Shown here: piece by piece, positions 10,809-19,810 of the stretch
Position numbering within the stretch: the first letter of the stretch is position 1
Layout of the letters: each line of letters opens with the position of its first letter
Source of the DNA: Qaidamihabitans albus
GTDB lineage: Bacteria > Actinomycetota > Actinomycetes > Mycobacteriales > Pseudonocardiaceae
Length of the DNA: 64,000 nt
Assembly (NCBI RefSeq): GCF_016464705.1
Contig: NZ_JAEHOB010000006.1
Location: forward strand, 124,001-188,000
Direction of reading: 5' to 3'
Made by a program: the position numbers and the translations under genes
The notes under the pieces: generated by a model
What the model was told of the DNA's origin: nothing
The model's input: only the letters and a program-made list of their open reading frames with translations
Databases searched by the model: none

Positions 10809-11414
10809 CTAGCCCGACTTCCCGCGTGGTGGGAACGAGGCCGACCACAGTGCGGCCAGCCCCTCGGTCAGTTCCTCCGCGGTGGGCGCGCCGTCGGCGT
10901 CGAGCAGCCACTGCACCGAGAGCCCGTCGCAGATCGCGATCACGAAGCTGGCCACGGCCAGGCAGCGCGCGTCGTCCGGCGGGGTGCCGTCACCCAGCGA
11001 CTCGGCGACCAGCCCGGCCACGCGCGCCCGGCACCGCCGGTACTGCTCCGCGAACTGCTCGCGCAGCGCCGGCGTGCGCTCCGCCTGGGCGAGCGCCTCG
11101 ATGTAGGAGAGCAGCAGTGCCCGCTTGCCCGCGAGGCTGTTCAGCATCGCGGCCCAGGTCACGACACCGCGCTCCACCGGTGATGCCGTCGGGTCGGCCA
11201 TCGCCAGGTCCGCGAGCTGGTCGGTCCACTCCTCGAAGACCTCGCCGATGGCCTCGTTGAGCAGACCGGCCTTCGACCCGAAGTGGTAACCGATCGAGGC
11301 CAGGTTCGTACCCGAGGCGGCTACCAGGTCGCGCGTCGTGATGTGCGCGTAGCCCTTGTCCTCCAGCAGTCGCCGCGCCGCGGCGAGGAGGTCTTCCCGA
11401 TGGCCCACCAGCAC
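10809..11414 (-). CDS. TetR-family repressor divergent from a P450
   Basis: A 201-residue TetR regulator. The N-terminal helix-turn-helix reads AARRLLEDKGYAHITTRDL, then AASGTNLASIGYHFGSKAGLL. A helical ligand domain follows (about 60-195). GTG 11414 is chosen because the frame upstream runs into the P450 gene on the other strand; GTG 11408 is equally possible. It is transcribed away from the P450, and a perfect 14-bp palindrome (11438-11451) lies between them. It ends 21 bases before mshC on the same strand, so readthrough into mshC is possible. The ligand is unknown. Confidence 0.85.
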   Translation of the reverse strand: MLVGHREDLLAAARRLLEDKGYAHITTRDLVAASGTNLASIGYHFGSKAGLLNEAIGEVFEEWTDQLADLAMADPTASPVERGVVTWAAMLNSLAGKRALLLSYIEALAQAERTPALREQFAEQYRRCRARVAGLVAESLGDGTPPDDARCLAVASFVIAICDGLSVQWLLDADGAPTAEELTEGLAALWSASFPPRGKSG

Positions 11415-11437
11415 AGCGTAACCCTGGACAGCGGATC

Positions 11438-11451
11438 TATACGCGCGTATA
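11438..11451. promoter_or_regulatory. 14-bp palindrome, probable TetR operator
   Basis: TATACGCGCGTATA is a perfect palindrome between the divergent TetR and P450 genes. It overlaps the only AT-rich, -10-like bases in this 72-nt gap. Occupancy by the neighbouring TetR protein would block both promoters. Confidence 0.6.
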
Positions 11452-11486
11452 AAACGGACGTGTAGCCGCCGCGCCAAGGAGCCGTG

Positions 11487-12851
11487 ATGACGACCAGGGC
11501 CCGCACCGCCACCACACCCGGCCTGCGTACCGAGCACCTCACCTCGACGACACCTCCGCCGGGGCCACGGCTGCCGCTGGCGGTGCAGACCCTGCTCTTC
11601 GGCTCGTTCCGGCACCGGTGGCTCCCGGTGTTGCGCCGCAGGCACGGCGATGTCATCCGCCTGCGGATCTACCCGGAGCGCTCCGTGGTGGAGATCGCCG
11701 ACGTCGAGCACATCCGCGCGATCTTCAGCGGCTCGCCCTCGATCTTCCACGCCGGTGAGGGCAACATGATCCTCAAGCCCGCGATGGGCGAGCACTCGGT
11801 ACTGCTCACCGACGAGGACGTGCACCTGCGGGCACGCAAGCTGCTGATGCCCGCGTTCAACGGCGCCGCGCTGCGCGGCTACCGCGACATGATCACCCGG
11901 CTCGCCGACGAGGAGGCGGGGCGCTGGCCCACCGGCACGCCGTTCCCCTCGCACGCGCGTATGCAGGCACTCACCCTGGAGGTGATCCTGCGGGTGGTGT
12001 TCGGCGTGTCCGCGGGCGCCCGGCTCGACGAGCTGCGCCGCCTGCTGTCCCGGATCGTCGATGTCGGCCCCATCGACCTGATCGGCTGGTACAACCCGAA
12101 ACTGCAGCGCTTCGGCCCCTGGCGGCGCTACGCCGTGGCGCAGCGCCGCGTCGACGAGCTGCTCTACGCCGAGATCGCCGAACGGCGCCGCGCCGACGAC
12201 CTCGCCGACCGAAACGACGTGCTGTCCCGGCTGCTCACGGTCTCCGGTGAAGAGGACCGGCTCTCCGACGCCGAACTCCGCGACCAGCTCATCACCCTGC
12301 TCCTCGCCGGGCACGAGACCACGGCGACCGCACTCGCCTGGGCGCTGCACGAGCTCGCCCGTGATCCGGCCCAGCTCGCCGCCGCAACGCGGGCCGCCGA
12401 CGCCGGTGACGACAGGCATCTGGAAGCGGTCGCGAAGGAGTCGATGCGTCTTCATCCGGTGATCTCCGAGGTCGCCCGCAAGCTGACCAGGGACATCGAG
12501 ATCGGCGGCTACCGCATTCCGGCCGGGCACACCGTCATGCCGTCGATCGCGCTGGTGCACGGCGACGCGGGCCACCATCCCGATCCGCGGGAGTTCCGGC
12601 CGGAACGTTTCCTCGGCGACGGCCCGCCCACCGGCACGTGGCTGCCGTTCGGGGGCGGGGTGCGTCGCTGCCTCGGCGCTGGGTTCTCCCTGCTGGAGGC
12701 CACCATCGTGCTGCGTGCCGTGCTGTCGCGGTACCACCTCGCGCCCGACCGGGAACGTCCCGAAGGCGCGAGGCCACGCAACATCACGATGGTGCCCGCG
12801 CGCGGGGCCCGCATCGCCGTCACACAGCGCGGTCAAACTGTGACCGGATAG
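11487..12851 (+). CDS. Cytochrome P450
   Basis: A 454-residue soluble P450 monooxygenase. It has the I-helix LLLAGHETTATALAW, the K-helix KESMRLHP (ExxR), the PERF motif FRPERFLGD, and the heme loop PFGGGVRRCLGAGF with the thiolate Cys. The overall style is that of the bacterial CYP138-like group, close to fatty-acid or terpenoid hydroxylases; the substrate is unknown. ATG 11487 is preferred over GTG 11484 because AAGGAG (11476-11481) is then 5 bases upstream. No ferredoxin or reductase gene is adjacent. Likely controlled by the divergent TetR through the 11438 palindrome. Confidence 0.92.
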   Translation: MTTRARTATTPGLRTEHLTSTTPPPGPRLPLAVQTLLFGSFRHRWLPVLRRRHGDVIRLRIYPERSVVEIADVEHIRAIFSGSPSIFHAGEGNMILKPAMGEHSVLLTDEDVHLRARKLLMPAFNGAALRGYRDMITRLADEEAGRWPTGTPFPSHARMQALTLEVILRVVFGVSAGARLDELRRLLSRIVDVGPIDLIGWYNPKLQRFGPWRRYAVAQRRVDELLYAEIAERRRADDLADRNDVLSRLLTVSGEEDRLSDAELRDQLITLLLAGHETTATALAWALHELARDPAQLAAATRAADAGDDRHLEAVAKESMRLHPVISEVARKLTRDIEIGGYRIPAGHTVMPSIALVHGDAGHHPDPREFRPERFLGDGPPTGTWLPFGGGVRRCLGAGFSLLEATIVLRAVLSRYHLAPDRERPEGARPRNITMVPARGARIAVTQRGQTVTG

Positions 12852-12934
12852 TGACGTGACCTGAATTACATCCAGCCGCCACTGGGTCATCGTGGAGAGA
12901 TGCCCCGGCAGTTCTACGGAAGAGGGTGGCGGTC

Positions 12935-14116
12935 ATGACCACGGCGACGAATGGCGCAACCGGCCGGTACCTCGTGCTGCTGCAGGAGGACTCCGCGGCG
13001 GCGGGGGCACGCACGATGGAGCGCGTCGCGGGCGTGCGCGCCACCAGCACCGCCGAACTGGCGGGTGCGGGCGCGTTCGGGCTCCTCGGCCGCTCCAACG
13101 GAATCCTGCTGCACGAGCTGGGCGTCGCGGTGGTCACCGCGGAGCCGGACCAGGCCGACGCGCTCACCAGGGCCTGCGCCGACCCCGGCCCGCTGGCCTA
13201 CGTCGAACGGGAGCGCACCGTGTACGCCTACGCGGCGCCGGCCGTCGAGCCGTCGGAGACGGCGGGCCCGACGACGTTCACCTGGGGACTCCGGGCCGTG
13301 GGCGCGCCGGAGAGCACGGCGACCGGCGCCGGCATCCGCGTGGCCGTCCTGGACACCGGTTTCCAGCTCGACCATCCCGACTTCGCCGATCGCGACGTGG
13401 CCACCAGCTCGTTCGTCGACGGTGAGGAAGCAGCCGACGGGCACGGGCACGGCACGCACTGCATCGGCACCGCATGCGGTCCCCGCACCCCGGAGGCCGG
13501 TCCCGGCTACGGCGTCGCCCACGAGTCGGAGATCTTCGCAGGCAAGGTGCTCAGCGACGCCGGCTCCGGGACCGACGGCGGGATCCTCTCCGGTATCGCG
13601 TGGGCAATCGGCAACGGCTGCGCGGTGGTCTCGATGTCTTTGGGTGCCGCGACCCGCGTCGGCGACCCGCACTCGCGGATCTTCGAGGAGGTGGCGCGCC
13701 GCGCCATGCGGCACAACACACTCATCATCGCGGCGGCGGGCAACGAGAGCATGCGGTCGCGGGACCACATCGCACCGATTGGCCACCCCGCCAACTGCCC
13801 GTCGATCATGGCGGTCGGCGCGCTGGACGAGCGGCAGGCCATCGCCGACTTCTCCTGCGGGTCCGCCGATCCCGACGGCTCCGTCGACATCGCCGCCCCC
13901 GGTGTCGACGTCTACTCGAGCTGGACGCTGCCCGACCGCTACAACACCATCAGCGGAACGAGCATGGCCACGCCGCACGTCGCCGGGGTCGCCGCGCTGC
14001 TCGCCGGGCGGCACCAGGCCCGCGCGTGGGAGCTGTGGGCCCGGCTCGGCCAGTCCGCGCGGCGATTGCCTTTGCCGTCGACCGATGTGGGTACAGGATT
14101 GGTGCAAGCGCCGTAG
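12935..14116 (+). CDS. S8 (subtilisin-like) serine protease without signal peptide
   Basis: A 393-residue subtilase. The catalytic Asp is in VAVLDTGFQLDHPDF (near 139), His in GHGTHCIGT (near 173), the oxyanion Asn in AAAGNESM and Ser in SGTSMATPHVAG (near 341). The first 100 residues look like an I9-type prodomain (RYLVLLQED, then GPLAYVERERTVYAYA). No signal peptide or membrane segment is visible, so it is either cytoplasmic or exported by an unrecognised route. Start ATG 12935; GTG 12926 is an in-frame alternative. A small gene encoding a second prodomain-like protein follows after 17 bases. Confidence 0.9.
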   Translation: MTTATNGATGRYLVLLQEDSAAAGARTMERVAGVRATSTAELAGAGAFGLLGRSNGILLHELGVAVVTAEPDQADALTRACADPGPLAYVERERTVYAYAAPAVEPSETAGPTTFTWGLRAVGAPESTATGAGIRVAVLDTGFQLDHPDFADRDVATSSFVDGEEAADGHGHGTHCIGTACGPRTPEAGPGYGVAHESEIFAGKVLSDAGSGTDGGILSGIAWAIGNGCAVVSMSLGAATRVGDPHSRIFEEVARRAMRHNTLIIAAAGNESMRSRDHIAPIGHPANCPSIMAVGALDERQAIADFSCGSADPDGSVDIAAPGVDVYSSWTLPDRYNTISGTSMATPHVAGVAALLAGRHQARAWELWARLGQSARRLPLPSTDVGTGLVQAP

Positions 14117-14133
14117 AGCACCGGGAGGCCGCC

Positions 14134-14349
14134 GTGGAGCGCAAGGTGATGGTGCTGGTCACCGAGCCGAGCCTGCCCGCACTCGAGGACATCGTGTCCG
14201 ATCTGAAACACGCGGGCATGACCATCGACCGGGTGCAGGCCGTCCTCGGCACCGTCACCGGATCGATCGACGCCGACGCGATCCCGGCGCTACGGGAGGT
14301 GCACGGCGTGCTCGACGTCGAGCCCGATCGCGAGGTCGGCGCATCGTGA
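14134..14349 (+). CDS. Small protein resembling a stand-alone I9 prodomain
   Basis: A 71-residue protein. GTG 14134 has GGGAGG (14123-14128) five bases upstream, and only 17 bases separate it from the S8 protease stop, so the pair is probably one operon. The predicted order is strand (KVMVLVTE), helix (LPALEDIVSDLKHAG), strand, helix (ADAIPALREVH), then GVLDVEPDREV. The last part resembles the closing strand of I9 subtilisin propeptides. Automatic annotation sometimes labels such proteins ketohydroxyglutarate aldolase, which the size rules out. Inference: a chaperone or inhibitor of the neighbouring protease. Confidence 0.7.
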   Translation: MERKVMVLVTEPSLPALEDIVSDLKHAGMTIDRVQAVLGTVTGSIDADAIPALREVHGVLDVEPDREVGAS

Positions 14350-14395
14350 CCTCGGCCGGCCCGGACCGCGCCCGCCGCAGCCAGACGTGCCCGGC

Positions 14396-16372
14396 TCACG
14401 CCCGCCGCGTGCGCAGGTAGTCGCCCACCACCGCGGCCCCGAGCCCGTCGGCGTCGGGCGTGAGCACCCGGCCGCCCGCACGGCGGGCGAAGAGGTCGAC
14501 GAACGCGGCCAGCCGCGGGTCGTCGCCGAGCCGGAACACGGTCGTCGCCGCGCCGAGCTTGGCGAGCCGGTCCACCTCAGACAACGTCTTGAGCAGCGTG
14601 CGCGGGCTGGGTGGATAGTCGAACTCTGCCATGCCGTCCGGTTCCAGATGCGCGGTCGGTTCCCCGTCGGTCACGACGAGCACCACCGGCTGCGCGCCCG
14701 GATGCCTGCGCAGATGCCGGCCGGCCAGCAGCAGCGCGTGATGGGCGTTGGTGCCCTGTTCCCAAGCACCCTCGAGACCGACCAGCTCCGCCGGCTCCAC
14801 CGGCGCCGCGTACCGGCCGAAGGTGATGAGCTGCAGCGCGTCGTTGCGGAAGCGGGTGGCGATGAGCTGGTGCAGGGCCAGTGCGGTGCGTTTCATCGGC
14901 AGCCACCTGCCCTCCTGCACCATCGACCACGACGTGTCCACACACAGCGCCACCGCCGCCCGCGACCGGTGCTCGGTCTCGGTGACCTCCACGTCGGAGA
15001 CGTCCAGCCGGACGGCACCGGCGGCACCCGCGGCACCGCCGCCACGAGAGGCGGTCCGCAGCACGGCGTTGCGGACGGTGCGCGACACCGCCCACGGCTC
15101 GGTGTCGCCGAACCGCCACGGCCGCGTCGCCCCGCTCGGTTCCCCGGCCGCTCCCGCGGCGGCCGTGTCCCGCTCGCCGGTGCGCCCGCGCAGCGAGCGC
15201 ACCACGTCGGCCAGCGCCGTCTCGCCGAGTCGGCGCAGCGCCTTCGGCGACAGCCGCAGGGTGCCGTCGGGCGCGCGCTCGAAAACGCCCTGCGCGCGCA
15301 GTTCCCGTTCCAGCTCGGCCAGCCTGCGTGCGTCCACCCCGGCGTCCTCGCCGAGCTGCCGCTGCAGCACCTCCAGGTCGATGTCCTCGAGGCGGGCGCC
15401 CGGGTAGCTCTGCGAGAGCTGCTCGGCCAGCGCGTCCAGCTCGGCGAGATCGGTCATCGCCGTGGCGCCCTCGCCGAGCCCGAGCGGATCGTCACCGCGG
15501 AGCCGGGCCGAGGACGTCCAGTCCTCCCCCGGCCGCAGTGCGCGCAACTGGGAGTCCAGTGTGGACAGTTCCTGCGCGAGCCGGGGGTCGCCGAACGCCT
15601 GCTGCGACAGCTCGGCGAGTTCGGCGCGCTGCTCGGCGCTCATCGAGTTGAGCATGCGCTGCGCGGCGGCCGAGCGCGCCGCGAGCACGTCGATCAGCTC
15701 GTCGACGTTGCGCGGGTTCTCCGGGAAGAACTCGCCATGCCTGCGCATGAACTCCGCGAACCGCTCACCGACGTCCGAGAACCCCTCCGCGTGTGCGGCG
15801 AGCAGCGCGTTGAGATCGGCCAGCATCTGGTTGACGCGCTCGACGTCCTCCGGGCCGGTGGAGCGCAGCGCGTCCTTCATGCCCTCGAACCGGGAGTCGA
15901 GCAGCTCCCGGCCGAGCAGCTCCCGGATGCGCTCGTAGTTCTGCCTGCCCTGCTCGGAGGTCCACTCGTAGTCCGCCAGCTCGCGCACGGCCGCGGCGGT
16001 TCCCGGTGGCAGCGCGTCCAGCTGAGCCTCGCGGAACCGGGCGTCGTCGGAGGGATCGGGGAAGAGCGCGGTCCGCTCCGCGTCCAGCGCCTCGTCGAGC
16101 AGGCGCCGCACGTCGTTCAGGGTGCCGTCGAAGTTGTGCCGCCGCTGGATCTGGGAGCGGCGCTGCCAGACCCGCCGGGTCAGCTCGTCGAGGCCCGTGG
16201 TGCGGGGCGTGCCGCGGCGCAGCAGCTCCTCCAGCGCGGAACGGGGGGACGACCCGGACATCACGTCCCGGCCAATCTCGTCCATCGCGTCGCGCAGGTC
16301 GACCGGCGGGGCGAGCGGATCGGGCCCGTCGTGCCACGGACCGTACGAGTACCCGTCCGGGATGGAGGTCAT
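14396..16372 (-). CDS. vWA-domain protein paired with an AAA ATPase
   Basis: A 658-residue cytoplasmic protein. A long helical, charged N-terminal region (about 1-400) precedes a C-terminal von Willebrand A domain with the metal-site motif DTSWSMV (near 476), the GTNAHHALLLAG segment and VTDGEPTAH. It overlaps the upstream AAA gene by ATGA (16369-16372). Such AAA/vWA pairs (the RavA-ViaA and MoxR-type chaperone logic) insert metals or remodel protein complexes, with the vWA partner presenting the client. The M. tuberculosis counterparts are Rv0958-Rv0959. The client here is unknown. Confidence 0.85.
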   Translation of the reverse strand: MTSIPDGYSYGPWHDGPDPLAPPVDLRDAMDEIGRDVMSGSSPRSALEELLRRGTPRTTGLDELTRRVWQRRSQIQRRHNFDGTLNDVRRLLDEALDAERTALFPDPSDDARFREAQLDALPPGTAAAVRELADYEWTSEQGRQNYERIRELLGRELLDSRFEGMKDALRSTGPEDVERVNQMLADLNALLAAHAEGFSDVGERFAEFMRRHGEFFPENPRNVDELIDVLAARSAAAQRMLNSMSAEQRAELAELSQQAFGDPRLAQELSTLDSQLRALRPGEDWTSSARLRGDDPLGLGEGATAMTDLAELDALAEQLSQSYPGARLEDIDLEVLQRQLGEDAGVDARRLAELERELRAQGVFERAPDGTLRLSPKALRRLGETALADVVRSLRGRTGERDTAAAGAAGEPSGATRPWRFGDTEPWAVSRTVRNAVLRTASRGGGAAGAAGAVRLDVSDVEVTETEHRSRAAVALCVDTSWSMVQEGRWLPMKRTALALHQLIATRFRNDALQLITFGRYAAPVEPAELVGLEGAWEQGTNAHHALLLAGRHLRRHPGAQPVVLVVTDGEPTAHLEPDGMAEFDYPPSPRTLLKTLSEVDRLAKLGAATTVFRLGDDPRLAAFVDLFARRAGGRVLTPDADGLGAAVVGDYLRTRRA

Positions 16373-17790
16373 GGCCCGTACACGGTGGTGTTGTCGTCGG
16401 CGTCCTTGGCGAGCTGGCGCGAGAGGTAGAGCGACTCCAGCGCGAGCTCGACGGCGGCGGCGATCCGGCCGGGCGGGTCGTCCGCGGACACCCCGGCGCG
16501 CTGGGCGACCTCGTGCAGTACGGGCAGCTCCGGCAGTGCGGACAGCACGGCCTTGCCGGGCACCCGCTCGCCGGTCGCGACCAGGTTGCCGTCGGCGACG
16601 GCGTTTGACAGCGGTTTCAGGTCCAGGCCCGCGAAGCGCTCCCGCGCGGTCTCGGCGACCGCCCGGCGCAGCAGGTGCACGAGGTGCTCGGTCTCGCGGC
16701 CCTCTTCGCCCGGTTCGAACTCGACCTTGCCGCGCAGCACGGCGGGCACGGCGTCGAGGTCAACGGGACGGGCGACCGGCGGGTGCTCGCCGGTCAGCGC
16801 GGAGCGCCGAAGTGCCGCGGCTGCGACGGTCTCCGCCGCGGCCACGGCGAACCGGGCCGAGATGCCGGAACGCTGGTCGACGACGTTGGACTCACGGAGG
16901 TTGCGCACGAACCGGGCCAACACCTCCAGCAGGGGCTCGCCCACCTCGGCCACCAGATCGGCCTCCTGCCGCACGACGTCGACCTCGGCCGCCACGTCGA
17001 GCGGGTAGTGGGTGCGGATCTCGGCACCGAAGCGGTCCTTGAGCGGGGTGATGATCCGACCGCGATTGGTGTAGTCCTCCGGGTTCGCCGTCGCGACCAG
17101 CAGGACGTCCAGCGGCAGCCGCAGGGTGTAGCCGCGGACCTGGATGTCGCGCTCCTCCATGACGTTGAGCAGCGCCACCTGGATGCGCTCGGCGAGGTCG
17201 GGCAGCTCGTTGATGGCCACGACACCGCGGTGCGCGCGCGGCACGAGCCCGAAGTGGATCGTCTCGGGATCGCCGAGGCTGCGGCCCTCGGCGACCTTGA
17301 CCGGGTCCACGTCACCGATGAGGTCGCCGACCGACGTGTCGGGGGTGGCGAGCTTCTCGGCATAGCGCGCGCTCCGGTGCAGCCAGGCGACCGGCAGCTC
17401 GTCGCCCAGCTCGGCGGCCCGGCGCAGCGACACCGGCGTGATCGGTGCGAGCGGATGCTCGGCCAGCTCGGCCCCCTCGATCACCGGGGTCCACTCGTCG
17501 AGCAGGCCGGCCAGCGTGCGCAGCAGCCGGGTCTTGCCCTGGCCCCGCTCGCCGAGCAGCACGACGTCGTGCCCGGCCAGCAGAGCCCGCTCGAACTGGG
17601 GCAGCACGGTGCGGGAGAACCCGACGATGCCGGGCCAGGCGTCCTCCCCGGCTCGCAGCGCGGCGAGCAGGTTGTCGTGGATCTCCGTCTTGATTCCCCG
17701 GGGCGCGTACCCGGCGGCCCGCAGCTGCCCCGCGGTGCCGGGCAGGTTCGGTGGCGGCGACGGTGCGGTCGGTGGCGCGGACGATGTCAC
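16369..17790 (-). CDS. Magnesium-chelatase-like AAA ATPase
   Basis: A 473-residue AAA+ ATPase of the Mg-chelatase/MoxR clade. The P-loop is GERGQGKT (80-87). GVVAINELPDLAERIQ is Walker B with the second Asp position replaced by Asn-Glu. LLVATANPEDYTNRGRI is the sensor-1 region, followed by LKDRFGAEIRTHYP. The proline-rich first 20 residues are probably unstructured. Start GTG 17790. It is first in a two-gene operon, overlapping the vWA gene by four bases. Bacteriochlorophyll genes are absent, so the chelatase label describes the fold only. Confidence 0.87.
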   Translation of the reverse strand: MTSSAPPTAPSPPPNLPGTAGQLRAAGYAPRGIKTEIHDNLLAALRAGEDAWPGIVGFSRTVLPQFERALLAGHDVVLLGERGQGKTRLLRTLAGLLDEWTPVIEGAELAEHPLAPITPVSLRRAAELGDELPVAWLHRSARYAEKLATPDTSVGDLIGDVDPVKVAEGRSLGDPETIHFGLVPRAHRGVVAINELPDLAERIQVALLNVMEERDIQVRGYTLRLPLDVLLVATANPEDYTNRGRIITPLKDRFGAEIRTHYPLDVAAEVDVVRQEADLVAEVGEPLLEVLARFVRNLRESNVVDQRSGISARFAVAAAETVAAAALRRSALTGEHPPVARPVDLDAVPAVLRGKVEFEPGEEGRETEHLVHLLRRAVAETARERFAGLDLKPLSNAVADGNLVATGERVPGKAVLSALPELPVLHEVAQRAGVSADDPPGRIAAAVELALESLYLSRQLAKDADDNTTVYGP

Positions 17791-17844
17791 GCCTTCGACG
17801 CTACTTGCATCTCGCGCACTCCGTCGACGTGGACCTGCTCCAGG

Positions 17845-17859
17845 TACGCTGGATCGCCG
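17845..17859 (+). promoter_or_regulatory. Probable leaderless promoter
   Basis: TACGCT (17845-17850) lies 8 bases before GTG 17859 with no Shine-Dalgarno, like the promoter of the PAC2 gene. GTCGAC around 17823 could serve as a -35. Confidence 0.4.
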
Positions 17860-18653
17860 TGTGCTGTCCCAGTGCGACCCTTGCCATCTGGTCCTCGGCG
17901 TGGCTGCATGGTGCCGCCGCGTCCGACGACACGCTCGACGCCCTGATGCCGTGGGGTGAGGAGCACGCCGTGGTGGCCGCCGATCCGGGTACGGCGGAGA
18001 CGTTCGACGTGCCGGTCAGCGGCGCCGTGCCCGCGGCACCGGCGCGCCTGCTGCCGTCCCTGCGCCGGCTTGGCGCGGCCGACATGCGCCTCGTGCTGCC
18101 CGTCCCGGGCGACGTCCGCGGGCTCGGTGGCGGGGGGCCGTTCACCGAGGCCGCCCTGCGCGCCGGTGAGGCGATGGTGCTGCCTGCGCTCGGCTACGGC
18201 GTGGTGCCGCAGCCGATCGCCGAGGGGCTGCTCCGCTGGACGGTGTTCCCGCTGGCGAGCACCGTGGCATCGGAGTACACCGGGCTGGGCGAGGCCGAAC
18301 ACGGGCTGACCGACGCGATCCGCGACAGCGCGGGCGCGCTGCAGTCGCTCGACGTCGCCAGGGAGCGGCCCGGGGTCCGCGCCGAGCTGTCCGCGAAGCT
18401 GCGCTCGACCCCGAAGCTGGACTGGCCGCCCGGCACGCCGGGCCGCGCGCTGCGGGTGCTGCAGCGGGCCGAGGAGGTCGGCGCGATCCTCGCGCTCGCG
18501 CACGCCGACGAGCCCGGCGGGGCGCTCTCGGCCTCGGCGGTGACGCGCAGGGCCGACGCGCTGCGCCCACTGTCCGACGCCGTGCGCACCGCGCGCTGCG
18601 CCGCCGTCAACGAGGCCGTGCGGGTGTTCGCCGACCAGGCCACGCCCTCGTGA
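17859..18653 (+). CDS. Conserved actinobacterial protein of unknown function
   Basis: A 264-residue soluble protein that I do not recognise. It starts CCPSATLAIWSSAWLHG and has Gly/Ala-rich segments (PVPGDVRGLGGGG, LPALGYGVVPQP). The C-terminal half is helical and Arg/Ala-rich (RALRVLQRAEEVGAILALA). No signal peptide, membrane segment or metal motif is visible. GTG 17859 is chosen because of the -10 at leaderless distance; an earlier GTG-type start would lie inside the promoter of the divergent AAA gene. It ends Pro-Ser, the stop lying in copy B of the palindromic repeat. Confidence 0.7.
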   Translation: MCCPSATLAIWSSAWLHGAAASDDTLDALMPWGEEHAVVAADPGTAETFDVPVSGAVPAAPARLLPSLRRLGAADMRLVLPVPGDVRGLGGGGPFTEAALRAGEAMVLPALGYGVVPQPIAEGLLRWTVFPLASTVASEYTGLGEAEHGLTDAIRDSAGALQSLDVARERPGVRAELSAKLRSTPKLDWPPGTPGRALRVLQRAEEVGAILALAHADEPGGALSASAVTRRADALRPLSDAVRTARCAAVNEAVRVFADQATPS

Positions 18654-18694
18654 GTGCGTAACAGTGTTCTAACTCGCGTAGGCACTCACGAGGG
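18645..18694. repeat. Palindromic Ser-stop element, copy B
   Basis: Arms CCCTCGTGAGTGC (18645-18657) and its perfect complement (18682-18694) enclose the same core GTTCTAACTCGCGT (18666-18679) as copy A. The left arm carries the stop of the unknown gene (18651-18653). The right arm carries the hemH stop (18686-18688). Probable bidirectional terminator. Confidence 0.85.
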
Positions 18695-19726
18695 GCGGCG
18701 GACGGGCTCGCAGCAGCCCGGCGCGCACGGTGCCCCGTCGGCCGTCTCCCCTGCGGCCGGGAAGTGCGACAGCTTGCGCACCGGCGCACCGCAGATGTGC
18801 TCCCGGATCAGTTCCACGACGAGTTCGGCGAAACGCGGGTCGGCGTTCGGCGTGGCGGCGCGGGCGAAACCCATGCCGAGCTCCCCGGCCCGCTCCGCGG
18901 CCTCGTTGTCGAGGTCCCAAATCACCTCGAGGTGATCGGAGACGAACCCGACCGGGCACACCACCACGGCGCGCACGCCGTCGGCGTGCAGGGCGTCGAT
19001 GTGGTCGACGATGTCCGGCTCCAGCCAGGGCACCTGAGGTGGGCCGGAGCGCGACTGCCACACCACGTCGTAGGCTCCGATCCCCGCCTCGGCGGCCACC
19101 AGCCGGGCCGCCTCGGCGATCTGCCGCGAGTAGCGGTGCCCGCCCTCGCCCGGCGGCCCGGCCGCGGCGTCGGCGCTGACCGGCACCGAGTGCGCCACGA
19201 ACACCGTCCGGCTACCTGCTCCCTCGCCCAGTTCGGCGTGCGCCGCACGCACCGCGTCCGCGAACGCGCCCACGAACAGCGGATGGTCGAAGAACTGGCG
19301 AAGCTTGACCAGCACCGGCGCGTCGGCGCCGACGGCGGCCCGCGCCCTCGCGATGTCCTCGTCGTACTGCCGGCACGCCGAGTAGCCACCGTAGGCGCTC
19401 GTCGGGAAGACCAGCGCCCGCCGCACCCCGTCGGCGGCCATCCGCGCGACCGTGTCCTCCACCATCGGCCGCCAGTTCCGGTTCCCGAAGTACACCGGCA
19501 GCTCGATGCCCTGCGCCGAAAGCTCCTTCTCCACCGCGGCGATCGCCTCGCGGTTGAGCCGGTTGATGGGCGACACCCCGCCGAAGTGCTGGTAGTGCTC
19601 GGCGACCTCGTCGAGCCGTTCCCGTGGCACTCCCCTGCCCCGCGTCACGTTCTCCAGAAACGGCATGACCTCGTCCGGCCCCTCCGGGCCGCCGAAGGAC
19701 AACCACAGCAGCGCGTCGTAGTTCAC
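18686..19726 (-). CDS. hemH: Coproporphyrin III ferrochelatase
   Basis: It inserts Fe2+ into coproporphyrin III in the actinobacterial (coproporphyrin-dependent) heme route; the newer name is CpfC. The 346 residues open with [20 protein letters not shown]. They include [22 protein letters not shown] (catalytic His region) and [16 protein letters not shown]. The tail [19 protein letters not shown] provides the cysteines for the [2Fe-2S] cluster typical of actinobacterial enzymes. Start GTG 19726. The order fabG-inhA-hemH is the same as M. tuberculosis Rv1483-Rv1485. The stop lies in repeat copy B. Confidence 0.95.
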   Translation of the reverse strand: MNYDALLWLSFGGPEGPDEVMPFLENVTRGRGVPRERLDEVAEHYQHFGGVSPINRLNREAIAAVEKELSAQGIELPVYFGNRNWRPMVEDTVARMAADGVRRALVFPTSAYGGYSACRQYDEDIARARAAVGADAPVLVKLRQFFDHPLFVGAFADAVRAAHAELGEGAGSRTVFVAHSVPVSADAAAGPPGEGGHRYSRQIAEAARLVAAEAGIGAYDVVWQSRSGPPQVPWLEPDIVDHIDALHADGVRAVVVCPVGFVSDHLEVIWDLDNEAAERAGELGMGFARAATPNADPRFAELVVELIREHICGAPVRKLSHFPAAGETADGAPCAPGCCEPVRRPS

Positions 19727-19810
19727 GCCACCATCTTTCCGCTATGACGCGCCCCACGCAGGGCCGGGTGCCGCCTTCCGGTGCCGTACCGCTCGCCGCG
19801 CCGGCGGGCG

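Noticed and set aside
10809-12890. Minus-strand open frame of 693 codons ending in the TetR gene
   Set aside because: Only the last 201 residues are protein-like; the upstream part is the shadow of the P450 gene.
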